DNA of 64,000 bases, taken from positions 62,001 to 126,000 of the forward strand of contig CALBSC010000077.1 in the NCBI GenBank assembly GCA_937927685.1. The letters are read 5' to 3'. The translations under genes were made by a program, and so were the position numbers. This document shows, in pieces, positions 33,658-41,611 of the stretch. The notes under the pieces were generated by a model, which did not search any database, was not told where the DNA came from, and saw only the letters and a program-made list of their open reading frames with translations. The number at the start of each line of letters is the position of its first letter. Within the stretch, counting starts at the first letter, position 1. This DNA is from an uncultured Burkholderiales bacterium. Its GTDB lineage: Bacteria > Pseudomonadota > Gammaproteobacteria > Burkholderiales > Burkholderiaceae_C.

Positions 33658-34617
33658 TTACAAGGCCTCGATCACCACCTGGTCGAGCAGTTCGCGCACC
33701 TGGGCCGGGTTGCACAGCGCCGTGCCGTAGGACGATACCGCTGACGCAGCCGTGGCCATGGCCCAGCGGAAGGCCGGAAGCACGGCCTCCTCATGGTCCC
33801 AGGCGCCGGGGGTGCCGCGCCACCCGTGTAGCCATCCGCCCAGAAAACTGTCGCCGGCACCAATGGTGCTGCGCACTTGCACCGGCAGGGCGCCGGCACG
33901 CCAGTGGCGTTGGCGCGTCACCACCAGCGCACCCGCCTCGCCCAGTGACAAGGCCACAATCCGGGCCTGACCCTGCTCGACCAGGCTGGCCGCCGCTGCA
34001 CGCCAATCCGCCTCGTGTTCGAGTGGGTGTCCCACGAGGTCGGCCAACTCCCGCAGGCTGGGCTTGACCAGCTCAACCCCGGCTTGCAGCGCCAGGGCCA
34101 ACGACGCCCCCGAGGCGTCCAGCACGATGCGGTGCCCGCAGGCCTGCGCACGGCGGCTCAGGTCGGCGTAGCAGTGATCGGGAACGCCCATGGGCAAGCT
34201 GCCGCTGACCACCGCATGGGTTGACCCGGCCAGACGCTCGATGAAGGCGTCCAGACACGCATCCAGCTCGGCGCCGGTGAGCGTTGGCCCGGGCAACACA
34301 AAGCGGTAATCCTGTCCGCTGGAAGCCTCGTGCACGGAAAAGTTCTGTCGCGTTTCTGCCCCGATGGGAATGGCCTGCTGAGGCAAGTGTTCAGCGTCGA
34401 GCAATGCCCGCAATTCCTGACCCATCAGGCCGCCGCAGGGGTAGAGTGCCTGGGCCCGGGCGCCCAGGCGATGCGCGACGCGCGCCACGTTGATGCCTCC
34501 ACCCCCCGGGTGCCACGCACCGGTGCTGCAACGCAATTTGTGCACCGGCATCACGGTTTCGACGCCGAGCGACACGTCCACCGAGGGGTTGAGGGTCAGC
34601 GTGACCAGGTCCTGCAT
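33658..34617 (-). CDS. PfkB-family hexose-phosphate kinase (1-phosphofructokinase-like)
   Basis: The 319-residue kinase has the PfkB fold: N-terminal LTLNPSVDVSL, the PGGGGINVARV signature near residue 38, and the C-terminal catalytic motif TIGAGDSFLGG with the base Asp. The NPSVD start and GGxGxNVA form are those of 1-phosphofructokinase, 6-phosphofructokinase 2 and tagatose-6-phosphate kinase. It stands alone between a convergent dehydratase-like gene and a divergent flavin-reductase-like gene. It phosphorylates a ketose phosphate with ATP in the cytoplasm; which one is not clear, as no PTS or sugar operon is nearby. Confidence 0.9.
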   Translation of the reverse strand: MQDLVTLTLNPSVDVSLGVETVMPVHKLRCSTGAWHPGGGGINVARVAHRLGARAQALYPCGGLMGQELRALLDAEHLPQQAIPIGAETRQNFSVHEASSGQDYRFVLPGPTLTGAELDACLDAFIERLAGSTHAVVSGSLPMGVPDHCYADLSRRAQACGHRIVLDASGASLALALQAGVELVKPSLRELADLVGHPLEHEADWRAAAASLVEQGQARIVALSLGEAGALVVTRQRHWRAGALPVQVRSTIGAGDSFLGGWLHGWRGTPGAWDHEEAVLPAFRWAMATAASAVSSYGTALCNPAQVRELLDQVVIEAL

Positions 34618-34784
34618 GATGGGCGTTGAGGCGGGGTGAGCAGCAAGGGGTTGTCGTCAAGAATCAGGACCGTGTCCAGCGCACCGAAACAGGTCGATCT
34701 GCTTGGCATTCTAGTTTGCGTGCCAGCGCCGCGGCGTGCCCCGGCTGACTGCACGCCACCTGCCAAATGCGACACAATGGCGCC

Positions 34785-35471
34785 ATGTACTACGAACCCG
34801 GTATCACCCCCCACGGCCTGCCGCACGATCCCTTCAAATCCTGCGTGATCCCACGCCCGATCGGGTGGATCTCCACCGTCGATCTCCAGGGACGTGACAA
34901 CCTCGCGCCGTTCAGCCAGTTTCAGAACGTGACGTTTGATCCCCCCATCGTCATGTTTGCCTCCAACCAGAACAGCAACGGCGAACGCAAGGATTCGGTC
35001 CGCAATGCCGAGAGCACGGGCCAGTTTGTCTGGAACATGGCAACCTACGATTTGCGTGAAGCCGTCAACATCTCGGCCGAGGAGTTGCCGCACGGGGTGG
35101 ATGAGTTCGAACGGGCCGGTTTGACGAAACTGCCCTCACGGCTGGTCAAGCCCAAACGGGTACAAGGCTCGCCCATCCACTTTGAATGCGCCTATCTCAA
35201 CACGGTCCGCTTTCCTGGGGCCTCGCTGATGGGCACGGTGGATGTGGTGTTCGGCCGTGTGTTGGCCGTTCACATTGACGATGACTGCCTGACCCCGGAT
35301 GGCCTGGTGGATGTGCTGAAGATCAAGCCCCTGGCGCGCATGGGCTATTACGACTACACCTATGTGGACAACCAGTTCCGCATGGTCATTCCCGGTAACA
35401 ACGAAGCGGTGCTGGCGGGCCTGGAAGGCTCGCCCCTGCGGGCACGCGCCGCCACGGGCGGTGAACGTTGA
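34785..35471 (+). CDS. Flavin reductase-like domain protein
   Basis: The 228-residue protein has the FMN-binding split-barrel of flavin reductase-like proteins: VIPRPIGWISTVD at the N-terminal strand, APFSQFQNVTFDPPIVMFAS, and a long C-terminal part. This DIM6/NTAB-type protein binds FMN and may reduce it with NAD(P)H or act on an oxygenase partner. The ATG at 34785 opens the typical MYYEPG start; another in-frame ATG six codons upstream is possible. It is followed by an HpcH/HpaI-type lyase and a Bug receptor in a tight operon. It could also serve the group D monooxygenase at 21445, but distance weakens that. Confidence 0.87.
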   Translation: MYYEPGITPHGLPHDPFKSCVIPRPIGWISTVDLQGRDNLAPFSQFQNVTFDPPIVMFASNQNSNGERKDSVRNAESTGQFVWNMATYDLREAVNISAEELPHGVDEFERAGLTKLPSRLVKPKRVQGSPIHFECAYLNTVRFPGASLMGTVDVVFGRVLAVHIDDDCLTPDGLVDVLKIKPLARMGYYDYTYVDNQFRMVIPGNNEAVLAGLEGSPLRARAATGGER

Positions 35472-35500
35472 GCGCGCACGAGAGGACGGCACACCCCGTG

Positions 35501-36385
35501 ATGCCCCCCTCGCACCGGCTGGTCTGGCTCTTTGGAGCGGGTGCCTCGCCAGAGACCCATGACGCCATGGTGGCCAGTGGCGCGCAGGTGCTGATTCAGG
35601 ACCTGGAAGACTTCACGCCCCCCGCCTTGCGGCCCCAGGCGCGTGCCATGGCCCCTGCGCTGTTTCATGCGGCGCGGGCCGCAGGCTTGCTGGTGTGCGT
35701 GCGCATCAATGCCCTGGACCAGGAGGGCCTGACCGATCTGCAAGCCGTCATGCCGCACCGCCCCGACGTGATTGCCTATCCCAAGGCTGAGCGCGCGCTG
35801 GACATGGCGGCGCTGTCCGAGCAGATCACCCGGCTCGAACAGCAGCATGGCATCGCCCTGGGGCAGACCGAAATTCTGCCGGTGTGTGAAACCGCGCTCG
35901 GCGTGGTGGAAGTGAGAGCACTGGCCGCTGCCACGCCCCGCGTGCGAGCCGCCTTGCTCGGCACCGAGGACCTCGCCACGGACTTGCAAGCCGAGCGCGG
36001 CGCCGATGGTGTCGAGCTTGACCACGCCAGGCGACGATTTCTGCTCGAGTGCCGTGCTGCGCGCATCGAACCGGTGGATGCGCCCTACACCTTCTCCGAC
36101 GTGGAGGGGGCCGTGGCTGAAACCCGCTACGCAAGGCGTCTGGGTTACCAGACCAAGAGCCTGGTGAATCCGTCCATGGTGAAAGCGGTGCAGGCCGCAC
36201 TGGCCCCGTCCACGGACGATGTCGCACTGGCTCAGGAAACCGTGCAGTTGTTCGAAGCCGCCCGTGCCCGTGGGGAAGATCGCGCCCTGGTGCGCGGCCT
36301 GTGGGTCGAGGTGCCCACCTATCTCAATGCGCGCCGCCTGCTGGAGCGTGCGCGTGGATTGCAAACGCAGGAGAACTTCCGATGA
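35501..36385 (+). CDS. HpcH/HpaI-type aldolase/citrate lyase family protein
   Basis: The 294-residue TIM-barrel protein resembles CitE/HpcH aldolases and acyl-CoA lyases. Key residues are visible: Arg in VCVRINAL, Glu of the metal site in LPVCETALGVVEV, and Asp in LLGTEDLATDLQ. The ATG at 35501 gives a start (HRLVWLFGAG) aligned with the family RxLFVPG; a TTG at 35468 overlapping the previous stop and a GTG at 35498 are alternatives. Its stop overlaps the Bug ATG by four bases. It probably cleaves or condenses a beta-hydroxy (acyl-CoA) acid; the substrate is unknown. Confidence 0.88.
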   Translation: MPPSHRLVWLFGAGASPETHDAMVASGAQVLIQDLEDFTPPALRPQARAMAPALFHAARAAGLLVCVRINALDQEGLTDLQAVMPHRPDVIAYPKAERALDMAALSEQITRLEQQHGIALGQTEILPVCETALGVVEVRALAAATPRVRAALLGTEDLATDLQAERGADGVELDHARRRFLLECRAARIEPVDAPYTFSDVEGAVAETRYARRLGYQTKSLVNPSMVKAVQAALAPSTDDVALAQETVQLFEAARARGEDRALVRGLWVEVPTYLNARRLLERARGLQTQENFR

Positions 36386-37392
36386 CCCTTGATACGTTGA
36401 CCCCCCCGGGTGCTGCAACCCGACTGCCCAGGCGCCGTGTCCTGCAATGGGCGCACTCGCTCGCCTTGGCGGGGGCGCTGTTCTCGGCAGGCAGTGCCTG
36501 GGCACAGTCGTCGGCCCCCATCCGCCTGCTGGTGGGCTATGCGCCAGGCGGACCGGTGGATGCGGCCGCACGTCTCTTTGCACCGGCGCTGTCGCGCGAA
36601 CTGGGCCAGAGTGTGGTGGTGGAGAACCGCCCCGGCGCGGGTGGCGTGCTGGCGGGTGATCTCGTGGCCAAAGCGCCGGCCAATGGACAGGTGTTGTTCT
36701 TTGGCGCCAGCCCCACGATGACCATCAGCCCGCATGTGCTCAAGTCCATGCCATTTGATCCCTTGCGCGATCTGCAGGCGCTGGCCCCCATCCTGAGTTA
36801 TGCCAATGTGCTGGTGATCAACAAGGAACAGCCGTTCCGGTCGGTGGCGGAGTTGCAGGCCTTTGCGCGGGCCAATCCTGGCAAGGTGTCTTATGGGTCG
36901 GCAGGCATGGGCGGCTCCAACCACCTCAGCGGCGAGTTGTTTGCCCGGCGCGTGGGCGCGCAGATGACCCACGTGCCCTACAAGGGGAATGCGCCCGCCA
37001 TGACCGATGTGATCGGCGGGCAACTCACCATGATGTTCGACATCATTGGGACCGGGCGCAACTATGTGAACACGGGACGCGTGCGCGCGCTGGCTGTCAC
37101 TTCGCGAGAGCGTAACCCGTCCTTGCCGGATGTGCCCACCCTGCGTGAGAGTGGCGTGGATTTCGATGTCGGTGGCTGGTACGGCCTGTACGGACCGCCG
37201 CAGATGCCGGCCGAGCTGGTGCAGCGGCTGAACGATGCCACGCGTCGTGCGCTGGGCCAGGAAGAGTTGCGCGCCAAGCTGGTGGAGCAGGGCTATGAGT
37301 TGTGGGTGGGGGCGCCCGCCCTGCTGGCCGAGCGGGCTGCGCGCGAGCTGGCCCTGTGGGGCACCGTCACGCAAGGCATGAAGTTCGATTGA
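36382..37392 (+). CDS. Bug-family binding protein coupled to HpcH-type lyase
   Basis: The 336-residue receptor has a Tat-like leader (LPRRRVLQWAHSL) ending near SAWAQSS, then the ligand loop GYAPGGPVDAAAR with the conserved Asp. Further blocks are NRPGAGGVLAG, MTHVPYKGNAPAMTDVIGGQ and VPTLRESGVDFDVGGWYGLYGPP. Its ATG overlaps the lyase stop (ATGA), and GGAG sits upstream, so it is the last gene of a flavin-reductase/lyase/Bug operon. It is likely to bind the acid handled by the lyase. It converges with another Bug gene 72 bases away. Confidence 0.92.
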   Translation: MTLDTLTPPGAATRLPRRRVLQWAHSLALAGALFSAGSAWAQSSAPIRLLVGYAPGGPVDAAARLFAPALSRELGQSVVVENRPGAGGVLAGDLVAKAPANGQVLFFGASPTMTISPHVLKSMPFDPLRDLQALAPILSYANVLVINKEQPFRSVAELQAFARANPGKVSYGSAGMGGSNHLSGELFARRVGAQMTHVPYKGNAPAMTDVIGGQLTMMFDIIGTGRNYVNTGRVRALAVTSRERNPSLPDVPTLRESGVDFDVGGWYGLYGPPQMPAELVQRLNDATRRALGQEELRAKLVEQGYELWVGAPALLAERAARELALWGTVTQGMKFD

Positions 37393-37464
37393 GGCGAGGA
37401 CAGGGAGAGGCCTGGCTTGATGCCGAGCGGTAGGGGGCGAGACACCGCCCGAGAACGGCAAGTC

Positions 37465-38457
37465 TCAATCGATGGAGAGCTTGTTGTCCAGGATGATGCG
37501 CGCGTAGCGTTTGCGGTCATCGGCCATCAGCTTCACGAAGTCGGCCACCGAGCCGCCTTTGGCCACCGCCCCTTGTGCCAGCAACTGTTGTTGCACGTCC
37601 GGCATGGCCAGGACTTGCTGCAGGCTGGCGTGAATTTTGTCCACGATCTCCTTGGAGACGCCAGCCGGCGCCAGCAAACCCAGCCAGGACCCCGACTCGG
37701 CCCCCGTCACGCCCGCTTCCTGCAAGGTCGGCGTGTCCGCAAGGGCAGACACCCGTTGCTGGCTGGTGATGGCCAGGCCTTTGAGCTTCCCGGACTTGAT
37801 GTAGGCCGATGTCTCCAGCACCGAGGCGAACAGCATGTGCACGTTGCCGGAGATCAGGTCGGTCATGGCCGCCCCACCTCCCTTGTAAGGCACGTGCAGT
37901 ATCTGCGTGTCGGTGGCGATTTTGAAGGTTTCCGCAGACAAATGGGGCGAGCCGCCATTGCCCGAACTGGCGTAGGTCAGCTGGTTCGGTTTCGCCTTGG
38001 CCAGGGCCACCAACTCCTTGACGTTGTTGGCGGGGAGGCTGTTGGTCACGGCCAGCACAAAGGGCAACTCGGCAAAGAGGCCGATGGGCGTGAACGCGGT
38101 GTCCGGGTTGTAGTTCAGTTTTTTGTAGAGGCTGGGGTTGATCGACTGTGTCCCCACGTTGCCGGTCAGCAGCGTGTACCCGTCCGGCTTGGCGCGCGAC
38201 ACCACTTCCAATCCGACGTTGCCTCCCGCACCGCCCTTGTTGTCCACCACCACCGACTGGCCCCACAGCTGAGACAAGCGCTGGGCCACGATGCGGGTCC
38301 CGATGTCGGTGCCGCCACCCGGTGCAAAGGGGACCACGATGGTGACCGGTCGCGTGGGCCAGGCTGTCTGGGCCTGCAGCAGTGAGCACCACAGGGCGGA
38401 CAAGCCCGTGGCGGCTACCCACAGACACAGACGGCGTGAGAAACGGGGGATTGACAT
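37465..38457 (-). CDS. Bug-family binding protein
   Basis: The 330-residue receptor has a signal peptide ending near LLQAQTA and a canonical first ligand loop VPFAPGGGTDIGTRI. The blocks KGGAGGNVGLEV, PDGYTLLTGNVGT, LHVPYKGGGAAMTDLISGNVHM and GVSKEIVDKI are typical. I chose the ATG at 38457 with AGGA nine bases upstream; an earlier ATG would add a non-leader tail. It is a single gene between a convergent Bug gene and a divergent amidase. No enzyme is cotranscribed, so even an indirect guess at the ligand is limited to an amide-derived acid from the neighbour. Confidence 0.92.
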   Translation of the reverse strand: MSIPRFSRRLCLWVAATGLSALWCSLLQAQTAWPTRPVTIVVPFAPGGGTDIGTRIVAQRLSQLWGQSVVVDNKGGAGGNVGLEVVSRAKPDGYTLLTGNVGTQSINPSLYKKLNYNPDTAFTPIGLFAELPFVLAVTNSLPANNVKELVALAKAKPNQLTYASSGNGGSPHLSAETFKIATDTQILHVPYKGGGAAMTDLISGNVHMLFASVLETSAYIKSGKLKGLAITSQQRVSALADTPTLQEAGVTGAESGSWLGLLAPAGVSKEIVDKIHASLQQVLAMPDVQQQLLAQGAVAKGGSVADFVKLMADDRKRYARIILDNKLSID

Positions 38458-38628
38458 GGCGCGAAGTCCTGACGGCAGAGTGAAACAGTACTTCATCCTA
38501 GTCCGAAGTCCTGCAGACTTCATAAGGGCTTGCGAGGGGTGTCCGCCACCCGGGGGTTTGTCCAGTGCGTGCGGGACAACGCGCCAGGAGCACGCTAGGA
38601 TGTGCCATCTTCAACCAGGAGTTCCCAG

Positions 38629-39813
38629 ATGTCCCTCGTTCATGACACCGCCCGTGCTTTCATGTCTTACCCCTGGGTCGATGTGCCCCGTGCCGGCACC
38701 GGCCCGCTCAGCGGCCTGACCTTCGCCGTCAAGGACCTGTTCGATGTCGCGGGTTACCCCACCAGCGGTGGGCAGCCCTTCCTGCTGGCCCAGTCAGGCA
38801 TCAAGACGCGACACGCCCCCACGGTGGAACGTCTGTTGCTGGCTGGGGCCACTTTTGTGGGCAAGACAATCACCGATGAACTGGCCTTCTCCATGAGCGG
38901 GCAAAACGCGCACTTCGGCTCGCCCGTCAATGGTGCGGCCCGCGACCGAATTTCGGGGGGATCCTCCAGTGGTTCTGCGGCCGCTGTGTCCAACGGCCTG
39001 TGCGATTTTGCGTTGGGCACCGACACCGGCGGGTCGGTACGCGCCCCGGCCAACCATTGCGGTCTGATCGGTTTACGCCCCACCCACGGTCGTGTGAGCC
39101 TGACGGCCACCCTGGACATGGCGCCCAGTCTGGATACCTGCGGCTGGTTTACCCGTGACATCAACACCTTCCTGCGGGTGGCCGAGGTGCTGCTGGGTGG
39201 CGATCAGCACCCCTTGCCCGACCGCGTCCGACTGCTGCGCTCGCCGCAGCTTGATGAGGTGGCGCTGCCGGAAGCCCTGCAGGCCCTGTCAGGTGCGGTG
39301 CAACGGGTCGAAGCCGTGGCAGGACCTGCCGCCTGGCTGGCCCCCGATTTGTTCGATATCGAATCGATGTTCTGGAGTGTGCGGCACATCCAGGGCCATG
39401 AAACCTGGGGTATCAACCGGGCCCTCATCACGCGTTTTGCACCGCCCCTGGGAACGGACGTGGCACAACGCATCGAATGGTCCAGTCAGGTCACGGATGC
39501 GCAAATGGAGCAGGCACGCGCACTGCGTGCCCAGCTGAAAGCCAAATGGACGGAAGTGATGGGTCAGGACGGCGTGCTGGTGTTTCCCACCATGCCGGAC
39601 ATTGCGCCGTTGAGCACATCCTCTGATGCAGAGATGGACACCTACCGCAACCGCGCGATCCGCCTGCTGTGCCTGGGTGGCCTCACCGGGTGTCCCCAGC
39701 TCAGCCTGCCGCTGGCCAGCCGGCAGGGCGCGCCATTGGGCCTGTCCCTGATGGGCCCGCCCGGCAGCGACCTGTCGCTGGTTCGCCTGGCGCAGCGTGT
39801 GATGGCTGCCTGA
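38629..39813 (+). CDS. Amidase (amidase-signature family)
   Basis: The 394-residue enzyme carries the Ser-cisSer-Lys triad of the amidase signature family: Lys in FAVKDLFDVAG, the Gly/Ser-rich ISGGSSSGSAAAV with cis-Ser, and DTGGSVRAPAN with the nucleophile Ser. These hydrolyse amide bonds of small compounds or indoleacetamide-like substrates in the cytoplasm. CAGGAG precedes the ATG at 38629. It is shorter than GatA (about 480) and lacks gatC/gatB neighbours, so it is a catabolic amidase. It is divergent from a Bug gene, which may import its substrate or a related acid. Confidence 0.93.
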   Translation: MSLVHDTARAFMSYPWVDVPRAGTGPLSGLTFAVKDLFDVAGYPTSGGQPFLLAQSGIKTRHAPTVERLLLAGATFVGKTITDELAFSMSGQNAHFGSPVNGAARDRISGGSSSGSAAAVSNGLCDFALGTDTGGSVRAPANHCGLIGLRPTHGRVSLTATLDMAPSLDTCGWFTRDINTFLRVAEVLLGGDQHPLPDRVRLLRSPQLDEVALPEALQALSGAVQRVEAVAGPAAWLAPDLFDIESMFWSVRHIQGHETWGINRALITRFAPPLGTDVAQRIEWSSQVTDAQMEQARALRAQLKAKWTEVMGQDGVLVFPTMPDIAPLSTSSDAEMDTYRNRAIRLLCLGGLTGCPQLSLPLASRQGAPLGLSLMGPPGSDLSLVRLAQRVMAA

Positions 39814-39841
39814 GCCCCGTCACACAGCCGCGCGGCAGGAC

Positions 39842-40072
39842 TTATTTCTTCACGTCGTCCTTGTGGGCGGTCTTGTCCTTGGGTGCCTTCTTCACCTCGG
39901 CCTTGTGTTCTGCCTTGGACTCTGTCTTGGTGGTGGCAGGCGAGGGCGTGACGGCCGCCGGGGCCACGGCAGTGCTGGCGGGCGCCGGCGCAGCCGGTGG
40001 TGTCACGGTGGTGGCCGCAAAGGCTGCCACGGAGAAACCACTGACGATCAATGAGGTGATGAGCTTGTTCAT
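39842..40072 (-). CDS. Small secreted Ala/Pro/Lys-rich protein
   Basis: The 76-residue product has a signal peptide (MNKLITSLIVSGFSVAAFA) followed by a low-complexity mature part: an Ala/Pro/Thr stretch, then a strongly basic tail of KAEVKKAPKDK type. AAGGA precedes the ATG. Such short periplasmic Ala/Lys-rich proteins are common in Comamonadaceae and have no known role; they may bind envelope polymers or nucleic acids. It is convergent with the amidase gene and divergent from the cupin gene. Its reality is supported by the leader and ribosome site rather than by homology. Confidence 0.7.
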   Translation of the reverse strand: MNKLITSLIVSGFSVAAFAATTVTPPAAPAPASTAVAPAAVTPSPATTKTESKAEHKAEVKKAPKDKTAHKDDVKK

Positions 40073-40193
40073 GTGAAGTCCTTTCGGTGGGTTGTCACTC
40101 CGCGTGTCGGGAGTACTCCTACAACGGGAGCTGTTTCAGCAATGTTGACTGAAATAAAAAAATATTCGTGTCAACCTGATCAGGACGCGCACG

Positions 40194-40222
40194 TTGCATC
40201 CGGTCAGCAGGAATGGTGATAG
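40194..40222 (+). promoter_or_regulatory. Candidate sigma-70 promoter of the cupin gene
   Basis: TTGCAT at 40194-40199 and TGATAG at 40217-40222 are separated by 17 bases and lie 37 bases before the cupin ATG. An AT-rich stretch flanked by GTTGAC and GTCAAC (40144-40175) lies just upstream. Both hexamers are imperfect. Confidence 0.35.
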
Positions 40223-40258
40223 ATTGCGTGCATTCGCTAGCCCTCAACGGAGATTGAC

Positions 40259-40669
40259 ATGACCGCATCGCCATCCTCTGCGTCCACGTTGGACAACACC
40301 ATGCGCTTCAGCGTGCAGCATGCCCGTGACAGTGCTTTTGTGCATGATGGGCTGCGACCCTACTTCGAGTATCGCGATCTGGGTATCAAGGATGCCACCG
40401 CCGGCCAGGCGGTGATGCACGTTATCCGCGCCCATGCCGGCCATCAGCTCACCGGTGAATGGCACCGGCACGAGGTGCAGTTACAGATCGTGTATGTGCT
40501 CAAAGGGTGGGTGAAATTCGAGTATGAAGGGCAGGGCGAACACACCCTGGTGGCAGGCACGTGCGTGCATCAATCGCCCGGTATCCGGCACCGCGAGATC
40601 GCCCACTCGGACGATCTCGAACTGATTGAAATTGTGCTGCCGGGCGACTTCAAGACGATCACGGACTGA
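40259..40669 (+). CDS. Cupin-domain protein
   Basis: The 136-residue protein has a single cupin beta-barrel: motif 1 as GEWHRHEVQLQIVYVLKGWVKFEY begins with the metal His pair, and motif 2 as SPGIRHREI with the second His and following strand DLELIEIVLPG. Cupins of this size act as small-molecule isomerases, dioxygenases or sensors. Cytoplasmic, no leader. A 27-base gap separates it from the ROK kinase on the same strand, so it may support the same sugar pathway, for example as an epimerase; that is inference. Confidence 0.9.
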   Translation: MTASPSSASTLDNTMRFSVQHARDSAFVHDGLRPYFEYRDLGIKDATAGQAVMHVIRAHAGHQLTGEWHRHEVQLQIVYVLKGWVKFEYEGQGEHTLVAGTCVHQSPGIRHREIAHSDDLELIEIVLPGDFKTITD

Positions 40670-40696
40670 TCCACCCTTGCAGGGCATTCGCGCGCC

Positions 40697-41611
40697 ATGA
40701 CCGGTTGGATCGGCATTGACCTGGGCGGAACCAAGACGGAGGTGGCCGTGCTGGATGACGCGGGCCATGTTCGATGGCGACACCGCGAGCCAACCCCGGC
40801 CAATGATTACAACGCCATCGTGTCGCTCATCGCGGCGTTGGTGAGACAAGCTGTTGATCAGGGCGAGCTCAACTGGCCGGCGCGGCTGGGGTGCGCCATC
40901 CCCGGGTGCCTCGACCCTCGTACGCAGCGCGTGCGGGGGGCCAATACACAAGTGCTCAATGGCCAGCCCTTGGCCCGCGACCTGGCGTCGGTGCTGGGCC
41001 TGGAGGTGTGCATTGAAAACGATGCCAACTGTCTGGCCCTGAGCGAATCGGTCGATGGCGCGGGGGCGGGTGCCGAGCTGGTGTTTGCCGTGATTGTCGG
41101 CACAGGCTGCGGCGGGGGGCTGGCGATCAACACCCGGGTGCGGACCGGCCGACATTCCCTGGCGGGCGAATGGGGGCACAACCCCTTGCCCTGGCCGACC
41201 GTGGACGAGTTGCAGGCCCCAGCCTGCTGGTGCGGGCTGCAGGGTTGCCTGGAAACCTGGGTCAGCGGTCCTGGCTGGTCACGGGAGCACCAACGGCGCA
41301 CGGGTCGCATGCTGACACCACCCGAAATCGTTCAGGCCATGCAGGCGGGGGACGTCGCGGCCCGTGACAGCGTGACGGCCTGGGTCGACCGGTTGGGACG
41401 TGGCCTGGCGCACGTGGTGAATCTCATCGACCCGGATGTGGTGGTGCTGGGCGGTGGATTGAGCCTGATACCGTCCCTGCCGTCATGGCTCGAAGCCGCC
41501 CTGGGGCGCTACACCTTTGAGCGGGACATTCACACGCCGGTTCGCGTGGCCATGCACGGTGACTCTTCGGGGGTTCGGGGTGCCGCGTGGCTGGCACGTC
41601 AACAGGCCTGA
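40697..41611 (+). CDS. ROK-family sugar kinase (fructokinase/N-acetylglucosamine kinase-like)
   Basis: The 304-residue kinase has the ROK signatures: phosphate motif GIDLGGTKTEVAVLDDAG at the N terminus, catalytic Asp in IENDANCLALSE, VIVGTGCGGG, and the zinc site with GEWGHNPL and CWCGLQGCLETW. This pattern is typical of Mak (fructokinase) and NagK. It phosphorylates a hexose with ATP in the cytoplasm. The gene is preceded by the cupin gene and overlaps the convergent ligase gene by 13 bases at the 3' end. Choice between fructose and GlcNAc is not possible by eye. Confidence 0.93.
   Translation: MTGWIGIDLGGTKTEVAVLDDAGHVRWRHREPTPANDYNAIVSLIAALVRQAVDQGELNWPARLGCAIPGCLDPRTQRVRGANTQVLNGQPLARDLASVLGLEVCIENDANCLALSESVDGAGAGAELVFAVIVGTGCGGGLAINTRVRTGRHSLAGEWGHNPLPWPTVDELQAPACWCGLQGCLETWVSGPGWSREHQRRTGRMLTPPEIVQAMQAGDVAARDSVTAWVDRLGRGLAHVVNLIDPDVVVLGGGLSLIPSLPSWLEAALGRYTFERDIHTPVRVAMHGDSSGVRGAAWLARQQA

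Noticed and set aside
36319..37461. 380-codon minus-strand open frame over the Bug gene
   Set aside because: No domain, Gly/His/Gln-rich; the Bug gene is well supported.
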